Shown here in pieces: positions 54,698 to 63,409 of a stretch of 64,000 nucleotides of DNA. Source of the stretch: Algicoccus sp048820935 (GTDB lineage Bacteria; Pseudomonadota; Gammaproteobacteria; Burkholderiales; Burkholderiaceae_B); the NCBI RefSeq assembly GCF_048820935.1, contig NZ_JBMERD010000003.1, positions 124,001-188,000 on the forward strand. The letters run 5' to 3'. The notes beneath the pieces are model-generated. The model did not search any database. It was not told where the DNA came from and worked only from the letters and a program-made list of their open reading frames with translations. A program made the position numbers and the translations under genes. The first letter of the stretch is position 1. Each line of letters opens with the position of its first letter.

Positions 54698-55678
54698 TTA
54701 GCTGAGCAAAGTGTTTAGTGGTTGTACTTTGACGTGGTCGGCGTCACGAAGAATCGTTTCAGGATCAAATCGCAACTGTCCTTGTGTTTGTAAAGCAGCC
54801 GCTGCGCTGGCTGTGGCAATTTGGCTGGCTCTCGTTAAGTTCAGTCCTTGATCCAGCGCCCAGACCAACCCACCTACAAAACTGTCACCAGCCCCCACGG
54901 TACTTGTGACTTTGACAGGAAGTGCAGGCACATAAAGACGTTCAGAACCTTGACAGACGAGTGCGCCTTCACCGCCTAAAGACAAGGCCACGCCTTTGAC
55001 AGGGTGTGTTTGCATGAGCGTGTGACAAGCTTGCTCACATTCTTGTAACGTATTTAAAGGCAGACCCATGAGATCTTGCAGTTCATCACGGCTGGGCTTG
55101 ATCCAATCAATTTCTGATTGAATCGCCTGAGAAAGGGCAGCCCCCGACGTATCGAGGATGATTTGTTTGCCGGGTCGACGAATTTGATCGATTACTTGAC
55201 GATAAAAGTCATCAGGTAAACCAGGTGCCAAACTGCCACTGAGAATGAGCCAACGGGCTTGAGCTGTACAAGTTTTAAGGGTCTCAAGACAACGCTGTGC
55301 TTCATCTTCACTCAGCGTGGGGCCAGGTAGAATGAATCGGTATTCTTGTTCTGTGGATGTTTCGTAGACTGTGAAACATTGCCGACTTTCTTGGGCAATC
55401 GGGATTGGCAAGCATTCAATACCATCCGCTGTCAGACGACTGAGGATTTCTCGTCCGCGCCAGCCACCACTTGTGAAAGCGGCTGTACTCGGGGTGCCTA
55501 AGGAATGAATGACTTGGGCCACGTTAATGCCACCACCACCGACTTGTTCTTGTTCGGTTTCGCAACGTAGCTTTTCACGATGCACAAGACGCTCGACACG
55601 GGTTGCCACGTCGAGCGTCGGATTGAGTGTGACCGTCAGAATTCTGACGGTCACACAAGTGGAGTCTTGCAAAATCAC
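54698..55678 (-). CDS. PfkB-family sugar kinase (1-phosphofructokinase type)
   Basis: About 326 residues from GTG 55678, which overlaps the tctA stop (GTGA); an alternative GTG at 55654 (MTVRILTVTLNPTLDV) fits FruK/PfkB N-termini better. The ribokinase-fold pattern shows GGGGINVAQVIHSLG, LILSGSLAPGLPDDFY, WIKPSRDELQDL and the C-terminal STVGAGDSFVGGLVWAL (catalytic Asp and anion hole). It phosphorylates a sugar phosphate such as fructose-1-phosphate, fructose-6-phosphate or tagatose-6-phosphate. Its place behind tctBA is unexpected for a tricarboxylate locus. A 30-bp perfect palindrome lies inside its 5' end. Confidence 0.85.
   Translation of the reverse strand: MILQDSTCVTVRILTVTLNPTLDVATRVERLVHREKLRCETEQEQVGGGGINVAQVIHSLGTPSTAAFTSGGWRGREILSRLTADGIECLPIPIAQESRQCFTVYETSTEQEYRFILPGPTLSEDEAQRCLETLKTCTAQARWLILSGSLAPGLPDDFYRQVIDQIRRPGKQIILDTSGAALSQAIQSEIDWIKPSRDELQDLMGLPLNTLQECEQACHTLMQTHPVKGVALSLGGEGALVCQGSERLYVPALPVKVTSTVGAGDSFVGGLVWALDQGLNLTRASQIATASAAAALQTQGQLRFDPETILRDADHVKVQPLNTLLS
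55627..55656. promoter_or_regulatory. 30-bp perfect palindrome at the 5' end of the PfkB-type gene
   Basis: The right half from 55642 reads TTCTGACGGTCACAC, the exact complement of the left half (55627-55641, GTGTGACCGTCAGAA). It has no loop and ends sharply at both sides. It covers codons 8-17 counted from GTG 55678, or the start region if GTG 55654 is used. It could be an operator, or a hairpin that hides the start codon. Confidence 0.6.
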
Positions 55679-57207
55679 GATAACTCTTTCGCTTCCTCTC
55701 GTTCATGCTCCAAGGTTTTAGCGCGTAAGAAAACTTTGGCTGCACTAAAGAATGACCACAGTAAAATAACTGCTGTAATCACCAGAATCCACATACTGAT
55801 TGGACGATCAATAAATGTGGCCATGTCACCGCGAGACAGTAAGAGTGCGCGGCGCATATTCTCTTCCATCAAAGGTCCGAGAATAAAGCCTAGTAACAAA
55901 GGTGCGCCCTCAAAATTTAGCACCATGAGGAAGTAACCAATCACGCCAATGACGGCGATCATATAGATGTCAAAGGTATTGTTGTTGACACTGTAGACAC
56001 CCATCATGATGAACACCAGAATCGTTGGGTACAGCAAACGATAAGGAATGTTCAAAAGTGATACCCACATTCCAATCAATGGGATGTTCAGAACCACTAG
56101 CATGACATTTCCGATCAAGAAACTGATAATCAGCCCCCAGAATAGATCAGGCTGCTCAACCATGAGCATGGGGCCAGGCTGAATACCGTGAATGATTAGG
56201 GCGCCCAACATCAGAGCCATGGTGGCACTACCTGGAATACCGAGAGTCATGGTTGGAATAAAGGCGGCTTGCGCTGCAGCGTTGTTGGCCGATTCTGGTG
56301 CCGTGACACCCTGAACAGCACCCTTACCAAAGATGGTTGGATCTTTAGCCACTTTCTTTTCAACCGCATAAGCCACGAAAGCAGCAATCGATGCACCAGT
56401 ACCTGGTAATGCACCAAAGAAACCTCCAAGGACGCCACCGCGTGCGATTGGACCTGCACTGACTTTGAGATCTTTTTTGGTGGGCAGCATGGATTTGAAA
56501 GTGATTTTTTCTTTAATCTTCGATCCACGGGAAACCGAAATACTCTTGACGATTTCAGAAATGCCGAACAGACCCATGGCCAGTGCAACCAGGCTGATAC
56601 CATCCATCATCTCAGGGATATCGAAATCAAAACGGGCAATACCGGAGTTGATATCGGTACCAACCGTTCCCAATAGCAGACCGAAAACCACCATGGCTAG
56701 GCCTTTAGCCGGTGATCCAGACGCCAAGGTTGAAGCGGCAACTAAGCCTAAGACCATCAACGAAAAATATTCGGCAGGCCCGAAACTCAGCCCAATCTCC
56801 ACAATTGCAGGTGAAAACAGAATCATGGCAGTCACCCCAGCGATACCGCCAGCCAGCGAAGCGATGGTCACCATGAAAAGGGCAACACCAGCTCGACCGC
56901 TTTGAGCCATGGGATAACCGTCCAGACATGTCACAGCTGCGGCTGCTGTGCCTGGCAGGTTCAGCAAAATAGAAGCGGTTGATCCGCCATATTCGGCACC
57001 GTAATAAACGCCAGCCAGCATCACGATCGCAGCAGTCGGTTCAATGTGATAGGTGATAGGGAGCAGCAATGAAATGGCGGCCAATGGGCCAATGCCGGGC
57101 AGCACACCCACGAAAGTGCCTAAAAAGACACCGATAAAACAATACATTAGGATGTTGGGCTGGAGTGCCGTTTGAAATCCTACAATCAGACTATCTAAGA
57201 GTTCCAT
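55675..57207 (-). CDS. tctA: Tripartite tricarboxylate transporter large membrane subunit TctA
   Basis: A 510-residue protein with about 12 transmembrane helices. It has the TctA signatures LPGIGPLAAISLLLP, YYGAEYGGSTASILLNLPG (helical hairpin), GLPGTGASIAAFVAY-like segments and IPGSATMALMLGALIIHG. It is the permease core of an Na+-driven tricarboxylate importer that works with TctB and the periplasmic TctC. A clear AAGGAATC site precedes the ATG. tctB lies 46 bases upstream, and the kinase gene overlaps its stop. Confidence 0.95.
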   Translation of the reverse strand: MELLDSLIVGFQTALQPNILMYCFIGVFLGTFVGVLPGIGPLAAISLLLPITYHIEPTAAIVMLAGVYYGAEYGGSTASILLNLPGTAAAAVTCLDGYPMAQSGRAGVALFMVTIASLAGGIAGVTAMILFSPAIVEIGLSFGPAEYFSLMVLGLVAASTLASGSPAKGLAMVVFGLLLGTVGTDINSGIARFDFDIPEMMDGISLVALAMGLFGISEIVKSISVSRGSKIKEKITFKSMLPTKKDLKVSAGPIARGGVLGGFFGALPGTGASIAAFVAYAVEKKVAKDPTIFGKGAVQGVTAPESANNAAAQAAFIPTMTLGIPGSATMALMLGALIIHGIQPGPMLMVEQPDLFWGLIISFLIGNVMLVVLNIPLIGMWVSLLNIPYRLLYPTILVFIMMGVYSVNNNTFDIYMIAVIGVIGYFLMVLNFEGAPLLLGFILGPLMEENMRRALLLSRGDMATFIDRPISMWILVITAVILLWSFFSAAKVFLRAKTLEHEREEAKELS

Positions 57208-57253
57208 GAAATGATTCCTTCAGATGACAGTGGTTCGAATGACGTATGTGGGA

Positions 57254-57700
57254 TTAGTGAGACCAAGGCCACACAGGAATCACCATGCCAAGTCCGAAGA
57301 TAAAGATAAGCCACGTTATGAATGCAACTGCGATTGACAGCAGAATGCGACTTTTCCAAGTCATATCCACACCAGGTATGCTGCTGAAAATAATCATGGC
57401 GATGGATGAAATGATTAGACCTGTGCTGTCAAGCAAGAGTCCAAAGGCCACCACACCGATCGTGCACCAAATCAAACTTTTCCAGTCAATGCGAATGATC
57501 GTGCCTGTTCTGAAGAAAGCCGGAATTGCAATAAAGACGCCTAATCCAGCCAAAATAATGCCTAGTACGACTGGGAAAAATCCTGGGCCCATTCGTTGCA
57601 GTTGGCCGATTTGGTATTTTTGCCCGTATATCGCGGCAAATGCACCAATTAATATCATGAGCAGGCCGCCCAGTATGTCTCGATAGTCTTTACTTGTCAT
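57254..57700 (-). CDS. tctB: Tripartite tricarboxylate transporter small membrane subunit TctB
   Basis: About 148 residues and four transmembrane helices. ATG 57700 is chosen because GGGGA lies five bases ahead; ATG 57721 is in frame but has no site. The family pattern is weak but present in ALYGQKYQIGQLQRMGPGFF-like and LGVFIAIPAFFR segments. TctB is the small, poorly conserved partner of TctA. It is the first gene of a minus-strand unit tctB-tctA-kinase, with a 46-base gap to tctA. Confidence 0.88.
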   Translation of the reverse strand: MTSKDYRDILGGLLMILIGAFAAIYGQKYQIGQLQRMGPGFFPVVLGIILAGLGVFIAIPAFFRTGTIIRIDWKSLIWCTIGVVAFGLLLDSTGLIISSIAMIIFSSIPGVDMTWKSRILLSIAVAFITWLIFIFGLGMVIPVWPWSH

Positions 57701-57810
57701 AAGTTCCCCGTTTGCCATCATCAGACAGCGTTTTACTTTGTTTTATGAAAACAGTAGTTTGACTAAACCTGCTGCGTTGAGTCACTTGGTTGCATTCATA
57801 AATGAGTTCA

Positions 57811-57828
57811 ACTGTACGATCGTACAGT
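57811..57828. promoter_or_regulatory. 18-bp perfect palindrome, probable operator of the tct locus
   Basis: ACTGTACGA followed by its exact complement TCGTACAGT. It lies about 110 bases before the tctB ATG and 555 bases before iclR. A weaker copy (TTGCACGATATCG, 57832-57844) is next to it, with the CGATATCG core. The natural reader is the IclR-type regulator encoded beside it. The core CTGT-N8-ACAG also fits the LexA box consensus, so SOS control cannot be ruled out. Confidence 0.6.
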
Positions 57829-58045
57829 CTATTGCACGATATCGCCGTAGTCTGAGCTGTGAGCGTTTCTGTGTATCAGAAATCTTTGATTCTCTTACTC
57901 AAAAATAAGCGAGCCTGAACATAACAGATCTTCAATGTTTCATGAAATCTGCGCGTAGTCATTCATCAGGCTTCGACAGTTTAGAGATCACAGCAGAATC
58001 GTGCATTCAGGGTTTGTCCCAATAAAATCAAGTTCAATTATGTTT

Positions 58046-58306
58046 TTAGAGTTTCTGGTTGTGTAAGTTTTTGTTTCTTTGACGCAAATCAAAATGGAAA
58101 TCAAAGTGCATTAAATTTGGATTTTGAATGAGTCGTGATGAGAGTTTTAGAGTGAGTGTATAAAACGTATAACTCATGGTGGCGTACATAATAATGGTCA
58201 AGATCAGTCCATTAGCGAGTTGGTTCGGGCGTTTTGGCTGTTGTTCTAAAACAACAAGAGCGTATTGAAAAAGACTGATGGTTGCTTTTGGTTTTGCTGC
58301 GTTCAT
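58046..58306 (-). CDS. Doubtful small hydrophobic protein
   Basis: An 86-codon frame with one hydrophobic stretch (LILTIIMYATMSYTFYTLTL) but no ribosome site, no recognised family and an unusual residue make-up. It may be chance in an A+T-rich spacer; I list it only because it is the longest frame in the gap. Confidence 0.2.
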   Translation of the reverse strand: MNAAKPKATISLFQYALVVLEQQPKRPNQLANGLILTIIMYATMSYTFYTLTLKLSSRLIQNPNLMHFDFHFDLRQRNKNLHNQKL

Positions 58307-58383
58307 GGTGTTTTTATTACGAATGCTCGGATTTTCAGCGTGTTATAAATATTTGTTCATGATTTTTTGTAAGTAAGTAATGC

Positions 58384-59169
58384 ATGGAACCATCTCAAAA
58401 AACGCCCAGTCAGGCTGCGGATAACCGATCGCTCTTGCGCGGTCTGGAGCTGTTGCGGGCATTTCGCCCTGGCATTGATGTGCTCAGCAATGGGGAGTTG
58501 GCAGAACGTGCCAATCTGCCCAAATCGACGGTGAGTCGGTTAACAGGGACACTGGTGCGAGCGGGATTTTTGCAAATGGACGCCCGAACCGGAGGCTACC
58601 GGCTTCATGCTACGGTCTTGGGATTGGCGCATGCAATGCGCAGTGGTTCATTCATTTTGCACCATGCTCTAGATGCGATGCAGGATGCAGGTCGTGAATT
58701 ACGCGTGAACGTCGGACTTGCGATCGCAGACCAAGACGAAATGATCTATTTAGACACATTGCGTTTTGGTCCTAATGCGTCATTGCGTAAGGTGGTGTCG
58801 GGACAACGCGTGCCGATGGCGGTGACTTCTTTAGGTCGTGCTTATATGAGTACGCTTCAGGGCAAAGAACGGCGACTGCTTTTACAGCGTTTACGACAAC
58901 GCCATGATCGTGGTTGGACGGAAATTCGTCGCCAGATCGATGACAGCATGTTTCAGCTCTATGACAAAGGCTATTGCGTTGCGAGCTGGCAACCGCAGGT
59001 GATCGCCATTTCAACGCCTTTGGTGTTTCAGCATGATCCAACCCATGTCTTGAATATGAGTCTTTATACCCAACGCAGTCAGGAAGCGGTTCGAATTGAC
59101 TTGGGTCCAGAGTTGCTGAAGTTGCGTGACACGATTTTGCGTCATGTGGAACAAGCCAATAGCGAGTGA
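58384..59169 (+). CDS. IclR-family transcriptional regulator
   Basis: A 261-residue protein. It has an N-terminal winged helix (about 15-75: RSLLRGLELLRAFRPGIDVL, ELAERANLPKSTVSRLTGTL) and a C-terminal effector-binding domain (about 90-255) with the family pattern GQRVPMAVTSLGRAYMSTL. IclR-type regulators sense small carboxylates or aromatics and act as repressors or activators. Divergence from tctB-tctA and proximity to acnA and tctC suggest that it controls tricarboxylate uptake. The effector is unknown. Confidence 0.88.
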   Translation: MEPSQKTPSQAADNRSLLRGLELLRAFRPGIDVLSNGELAERANLPKSTVSRLTGTLVRAGFLQMDARTGGYRLHATVLGLAHAMRSGSFILHHALDAMQDAGRELRVNVGLAIADQDEMIYLDTLRFGPNASLRKVVSGQRVPMAVTSLGRAYMSTLQGKERRLLLQRLRQRHDRGWTEIRRQIDDSMFQLYDKGYCVASWQPQVIAISTPLVFQHDPTHVLNMSLYTQRSQEAVRIDLGPELLKLRDTILRHVEQANSE

Positions 59170-59319
59170 TTTAAGCGTGTATTGACGCACTCTTGCATCA
59201 TTTCTCACCATGCGACTATTCGGTTTTAATTGATCGATTGTGATATTGTGGAAACCACGAGCATTGCGGATTCAGATTCGTTTGAATTGCATGGCTGCCA
59301 TCATTTAAAGGAGCGTGAA

Positions 59320-62133
59320 ATGAGTCAATTGAATAGCTTCGACTCTAGGCAAGCACTCAAGGTGGGTGATAAAACCTACGACATCTATGGGCTTGACGCC
59401 GTCGAGAAGGCCGGTTTTGATGTCAAAACATTGCCTTACAGCCTGAAGATTCTTCTAGAAAATCTATTGCGTACAGAAAATGGATCGGATGTCACAGCCG
59501 ACGATATTAAGGCGTTGGCACAATGGGATCCGACGCAATCTGCCAGCCGTGAGATCGCATTTACGCCTGCGCGCGTGATTTTGCAGGACTTTACCGGTGT
59601 GCCAGCGGTTGTGGACTTGGCTGCGATGCGTGAAGCCATGGCAGCCCTAGGTGGCGATGCGGATAAGATTAATCCGCTGGCACCGGTTGAATTGGTGATT
59701 GACCACTCAGTCATTGTCGATGCCTTTGGTAAAGAGTCTGCATTCGATACAAACGTTGAGACAGAATACGCACGTAACTTAGAGCGCTATCAGTTGTTGC
59801 GCTGGGGGCAGACTGCTTTTGATGACTTTAGAGTGGTGCCGCCGGGTACGGGGATTGTTCACCAGGTCAACTTAGAGCATTTGTCTCGGGTGATTTTTAC
59901 ACGCTCGGATTCGGATGCGAACCTCGCCTACCCAGACACCTGTGTGGGGACAGACTCACACACACCCATGGTCAATGGCTTGGGTATTGTGGCCTGGGGC
60001 GTGGGCGGTATTGAAGCAGAAGCTGCGATGCTCGGTCAGCCAATTTCCATGCTGATCCCTGATGTGGTGGGCTTTAAATTAACAGGGTCCTTGCCAGCAG
60101 GCACAACAGCCACTGACTTGGTGCTTACCATTACGCAAATGTTGCGTGAGCATCGTGTGGTCGGAAAGTTTGTTGAGTTTTATGGGCCAGGTGTCGCTGC
60201 CGTACCCTTGGCTAACCGCGCCACGATTGGAAACATGAGTCCCGAGTATGGTTCGACGATTTCTATTTTTCCGATCGATGAGGTCACATTGAATTACATG
60301 CGTTTGACAGGCCGTTCTGAGGAGCAAGTTGCTCTGACACGTGCTTATGCTCAGGCGCAAGGTCTCTGGCATGAGCCAGATGCCAATCCGCGTTATAGCG
60401 AAAGACTTGAACTCGATTTGTCCACGATCGTGCCATCGATTGCCGGACCTAAGCGTCCACAGGATCGCATTGAGTTATCAGAATCCAAGCCAGCGTTTCG
60501 TGGTGCACTGACTGCCTACGTGAATCATGATGAAGAGCCTCTCAAAGGGTACGATCGGTCGATTGCGGGCTCGTTCCCAGCCTCAGATGCGCCTTCACAT
60601 CAACAGTCATCAGTCGTGTCGCGTGCACCAGACGATCACGTCGAAGATGCACCTAAAGACGGATATCGGGAAAGTAAGCCTGTTTCGGTGACGTTTGCAG
60701 ATGGATTCACCGGAACGATTGATCATGGATCGGTCGTGATCGCCGCGATTACATCTTGCACAAACACTTCGAACCCGATGGTGATGATGGCGGCTGCGCT
60801 TTTGGCACGTAATGCCGTGAAGAAAGGATTGCAGCGCAAACCTTGGGTTAAAACCAGTTTGGCACCGGGTTCGCGCGTGGTGACTGATTACTATGACCAC
60901 GCAGATCTGACACAGTATTTAGATGCTTTGGGCTTTAACTTGGTCGGTTATGGCTGCACAACGTGTATCGGAAACTCCGGACCTTTAATTCCTGAGGTGA
61001 GTCAGGCTGTCACCGAAAACGATCTGGCCGTTGTGTCTGTTTTGTCAGGTAACCGAAACTTTGAAGGTCGTATCCACGCCGAAGTCAAGATGAACTATCT
61101 GATGTCGCCGCCGTTAGTCGTGGCGTACGCTTTGGCGGGCACGATGGATATTGATCTGTATAAAGAGCCACTGGGGACTGATCCGCAAGGGCAGCCAGTC
61201 TACTTGAAAGATGTGTGGCCTGACGCCGCCGAAGTCGAAGAGTTTGTACGCAACTCTATTGTGGCTGAAATGTATGAAAGTGGTTATGCGGATGTGTTTG
61301 CGGGTGATGAGCGCTGGCAAGCCTTACCTAAACCGTCTGCTTCGACATTTAAGTGGGAACCGGATTCAACGTATGCACGCCGACCACCCTATTTTGATGG
61401 GATGGGTAGAACACCTGAGCCTTTGCAAGATATTCACGGTGCACGCGTATTGGCCAAACTGGGTGATTCGGTCACGACTGACCACATCAGTCCAGCGGGT
61501 TCTATCGCTCGCAAGTCTCCGGCGGGCCAGTATTTGCTAGAGCATGGTGTCAAAGAGAAAGACTTCAACTCGTATGGTGCACGTCGTGGTAATCATGAAA
61601 TCATGATTCGAGGCACGTTTGCCAACGTACGCTTGCGCAACCAATTGGCACCAGGCACGGAAGGTGGCTTTACGCGTGATTTCACACAAGCGGATGGACC
61701 CGTGACGACCATCTTTGATGCGTCTAGAGCCTATATTGCACAAAACACGCCGTTGGTGATTCTGGCGGGTGCGGAGTATGGGTCTGGATCATCGCGTGAC
61801 TGGGCCGCTAAGGGGACTGCCTTGTTGGGTGTTAAAGCCGTGATTGCACAATCTTACGAACGGATTCACCGTTCGAACCTGCTCGGCATGGGTGTCTTGC
61901 CCTTGCAGTTCCCCGAAGGTCAAAGCGCAGAATCTCTTGGTTTAACGGGCGAAGAAACCTTTGAAATTACAGGTATTACTGCACTGAACACGTCGGATCA
62001 GGTGCCGGTGGTGCAGGTGCGTGCCGGTGATGTAAGTTTTGAGGCAAAAGTACGCATTGATACACCAAGTGAAGCCGCGTACTACCGTCATGGTGGCATC
62101 ATGCAGTACGTCTTAAGGAGTCTACTCGACTAA
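59320..62133 (+). CDS. acnA: Aconitate hydratase AcnA
   Basis: About 937 residues from ATG 59320, which follows AAGGAGCG; the frame extends upstream without a better start. AcnA interconverts citrate and isocitrate with a [4Fe-4S] cluster. The cluster cysteines are visible in ITSCTNTSNP (near 479) and YGCTTCIGNSG (near 545). Swivel-domain markers are GSGSSRDWAAKG and QSYERIHRSNLLGMGVLPL. It is about 45 residues longer than E. coli AcnA; the extra length lies around 395-455, a Ser/Pro/Asp-rich segment before the catalytic Cys. It sits between iclR and tctC. Confidence 0.95.
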   Translation: MSQLNSFDSRQALKVGDKTYDIYGLDAVEKAGFDVKTLPYSLKILLENLLRTENGSDVTADDIKALAQWDPTQSASREIAFTPARVILQDFTGVPAVVDLAAMREAMAALGGDADKINPLAPVELVIDHSVIVDAFGKESAFDTNVETEYARNLERYQLLRWGQTAFDDFRVVPPGTGIVHQVNLEHLSRVIFTRSDSDANLAYPDTCVGTDSHTPMVNGLGIVAWGVGGIEAEAAMLGQPISMLIPDVVGFKLTGSLPAGTTATDLVLTITQMLREHRVVGKFVEFYGPGVAAVPLANRATIGNMSPEYGSTISIFPIDEVTLNYMRLTGRSEEQVALTRAYAQAQGLWHEPDANPRYSERLELDLSTIVPSIAGPKRPQDRIELSESKPAFRGALTAYVNHDEEPLKGYDRSIAGSFPASDAPSHQQSSVVSRAPDDHVEDAPKDGYRESKPVSVTFADGFTGTIDHGSVVIAAITSCTNTSNPMVMMAAALLARNAVKKGLQRKPWVKTSLAPGSRVVTDYYDHADLTQYLDALGFNLVGYGCTTCIGNSGPLIPEVSQAVTENDLAVVSVLSGNRNFEGRIHAEVKMNYLMSPPLVVAYALAGTMDIDLYKEPLGTDPQGQPVYLKDVWPDAAEVEEFVRNSIVAEMYESGYADVFAGDERWQALPKPSASTFKWEPDSTYARRPPYFDGMGRTPEPLQDIHGARVLAKLGDSVTTDHISPAGSIARKSPAGQYLLEHGVKEKDFNSYGARRGNHEIMIRGTFANVRLRNQLAPGTEGGFTRDFTQADGPVTTIFDASRAYIAQNTPLVILAGAEYGSGSSRDWAAKGTALLGVKAVIAQSYERIHRSNLLGMGVLPLQFPEGQSAESLGLTGEETFEITGITALNTSDQVPVVQVRAGDVSFEAKVRIDTPSEAAYYRHGGIMQYVLRSLLD

Positions 62134-62158
62134 GGCTCAAGAAAAGCATGAGGTGCTC

Positions 62159-62186
62159 TGTGTAAAACTTACACAATGTTTGTAAG
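62159..62186 (+). promoter_or_regulatory. Overlapping inverted repeats between acnA and tctC
   Basis: TGTGTAA-AAC-TTACACA (62159-62175) and CTTACA...TGTAAG (62168-62173 with 62181-62186) share bases, so only one hairpin can form at a time. They begin 25 bases after the acnA stop and about 160 before the tctC ATG. They could end acnA transcription, protect the mRNA, or bind a regulator of tctC. Confidence 0.45.
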
Positions 62187-62348
62187 TGCACTGAGCATTT
62201 CTTGCTTTTGTGTGTTATCTTTTGCCAAATACAGTCTGTGACTCGAATGTAGTCTGTGAGTGTTATAGATTTGTACTTTCCCCAAAAAAAGATCTGAGAA
62301 TTAAACAGCGTGATCGCTGTTTTGGATCAAATAAAATGGAGTTATGCG

Positions 62349-63314
62349 ATGAAACGCACTTGGAAACTGGGCGCCGTGATGACGGCTGTGATGGTCATGG
62401 GCGGTGTGTCAGTTGCACATGCAGAGTATCCGGAGAAATCGGTTCGTTTAGTGGTGCCTTTTAATCCAGGCGGTGGTACAGATACGCTGTCGCGTTTGGT
62501 GGCTAAGCGTCTGGGCGATGGAATTGGACAACCTGTTGTGGTGGATAACAAAGGTGGTGCGGCTTCCATGATTGGTACCCGTATTGTGGCCACCAGTGAG
62601 CCCGATGGTTACACTATGTTGGCTGGCGCCAGTGGTCACACCATTAACCCATCAATGTACAAAGACCCAGGTTACGATGCGACTAAAGACTTTGTGTGCT
62701 TGACGCATGCCACAAACCAACACATTGTGTTGGCTGTGCCTGCAAACTCGCCTGTGAACACCATGGAAGAGTTTATCGCCTACGCAAAAGAGAACCCAGG
62801 TAAATTGAGCTACGGTTCTTCTTCATTTGCCACAGGTCTGCCTATGCAATTGCTCATGGCATTGACTGATATCGACATGACAGACATCCCTTACAAAGGT
62901 TCTTCACCTGTCATGACTGATCTGATCGCAGGTCGTCTGGACGCGACATTTGGTGCATTGGCCACCATCAAGCCGTTCATTGACAGTGGTCAGGTTAAAG
63001 CACTGGCACTGGGCGATAACAAGCGTTCAAAAGTATTGCCAGATCTGCCCACAGTGGCTGAGCAAGGCGTGCCTGAGTTCCAAGCCGCATTGTTTAACGG
63101 TTTCTTTGTGCCAACAGGTACACCTCAAGAAGCCATTGATCGTCTGACCAAAGAGTTTGCAGTCATGTACACAGAGGATGACTTTGTGAAAAGCGTGACT
63201 GACGCCGGTTTTGAAGTGGTCGGGACTGATGCGGCTACATGTGAAGACACTGTGAAGCGTGATCTGGAGAAGTGGGCCATGGTCGCCAAGCGCGCAGGGA
63301 TCGTACCGCAGTAA
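62349..63314 (+). CDS. tctC: Tripartite tricarboxylate transporter substrate-binding protein (TctC/Bug family)
   Basis: About 321 residues from ATG 62349, five bases after GGAGTT. A Sec signal peptide (MKRTWKLGAVMTAVMVMGGV, then SVAHA|EYPEK) directs it to the periplasm. The mature part has the Bug signatures VRLVVPFNPGGGTDTLSRLVA, QPVVVDNKGGAASMIGT, YGSSSFATGLPMQLLM, IPYKGSSPVMTDLIAGRLDATFG and LPTVAEQGVPEF. It captures a carboxylate and delivers it to TctAB. It is set apart from tctBA by iclR and acnA. A strong terminator follows. Confidence 0.93.
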   Translation: MKRTWKLGAVMTAVMVMGGVSVAHAEYPEKSVRLVVPFNPGGGTDTLSRLVAKRLGDGIGQPVVVDNKGGAASMIGTRIVATSEPDGYTMLAGASGHTINPSMYKDPGYDATKDFVCLTHATNQHIVLAVPANSPVNTMEEFIAYAKENPGKLSYGSSSFATGLPMQLLMALTDIDMTDIPYKGSSPVMTDLIAGRLDATFGALATIKPFIDSGQVKALALGDNKRSKVLPDLPTVAEQGVPEFQAALFNGFFVPTGTPQEAIDRLTKEFAVMYTEDDFVKSVTDAGFEVVGTDAATCEDTVKRDLEKWAMVAKRAGIVPQ

Positions 63315-63332
63315 TTCGGGTGCTTTAAGCGC

Positions 63333-63368
63333 AATGACAAAGACCCGCTTAGGCGGGTTTTTGTCATT
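63333..63368 (+). terminator. Rho-independent terminator after tctC
   Basis: ACCCGC (63343-63348) pairs with GCGGGT (63353-63358) around TTAG. AATGACAAA and TTTGTCATT extend the arms, and a T-run lies at 63358-63362. The near-symmetric structure can work in both directions. Confidence 0.85.
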
Positions 63369-63409
63369 CTAGGGCAGCCATTGCCGAATTTAAATTAAGG
63401 AGTTAGACA

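Larger units (their letters stand above)
57701..58383. other. Divergent intergenic region between tctB and iclR
   Basis: This 683-base stretch has no confident gene. It holds an 18-bp palindrome (57811-57828), a second CGATATCG palindrome (57837-57844), a poor candidate coding frame (58046-58306, minus) and an A+T-rich part (58300-58383) that probably carries the iclR promoter. The tctB promoter should lie near 57720-57830. Confidence 0.7.
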
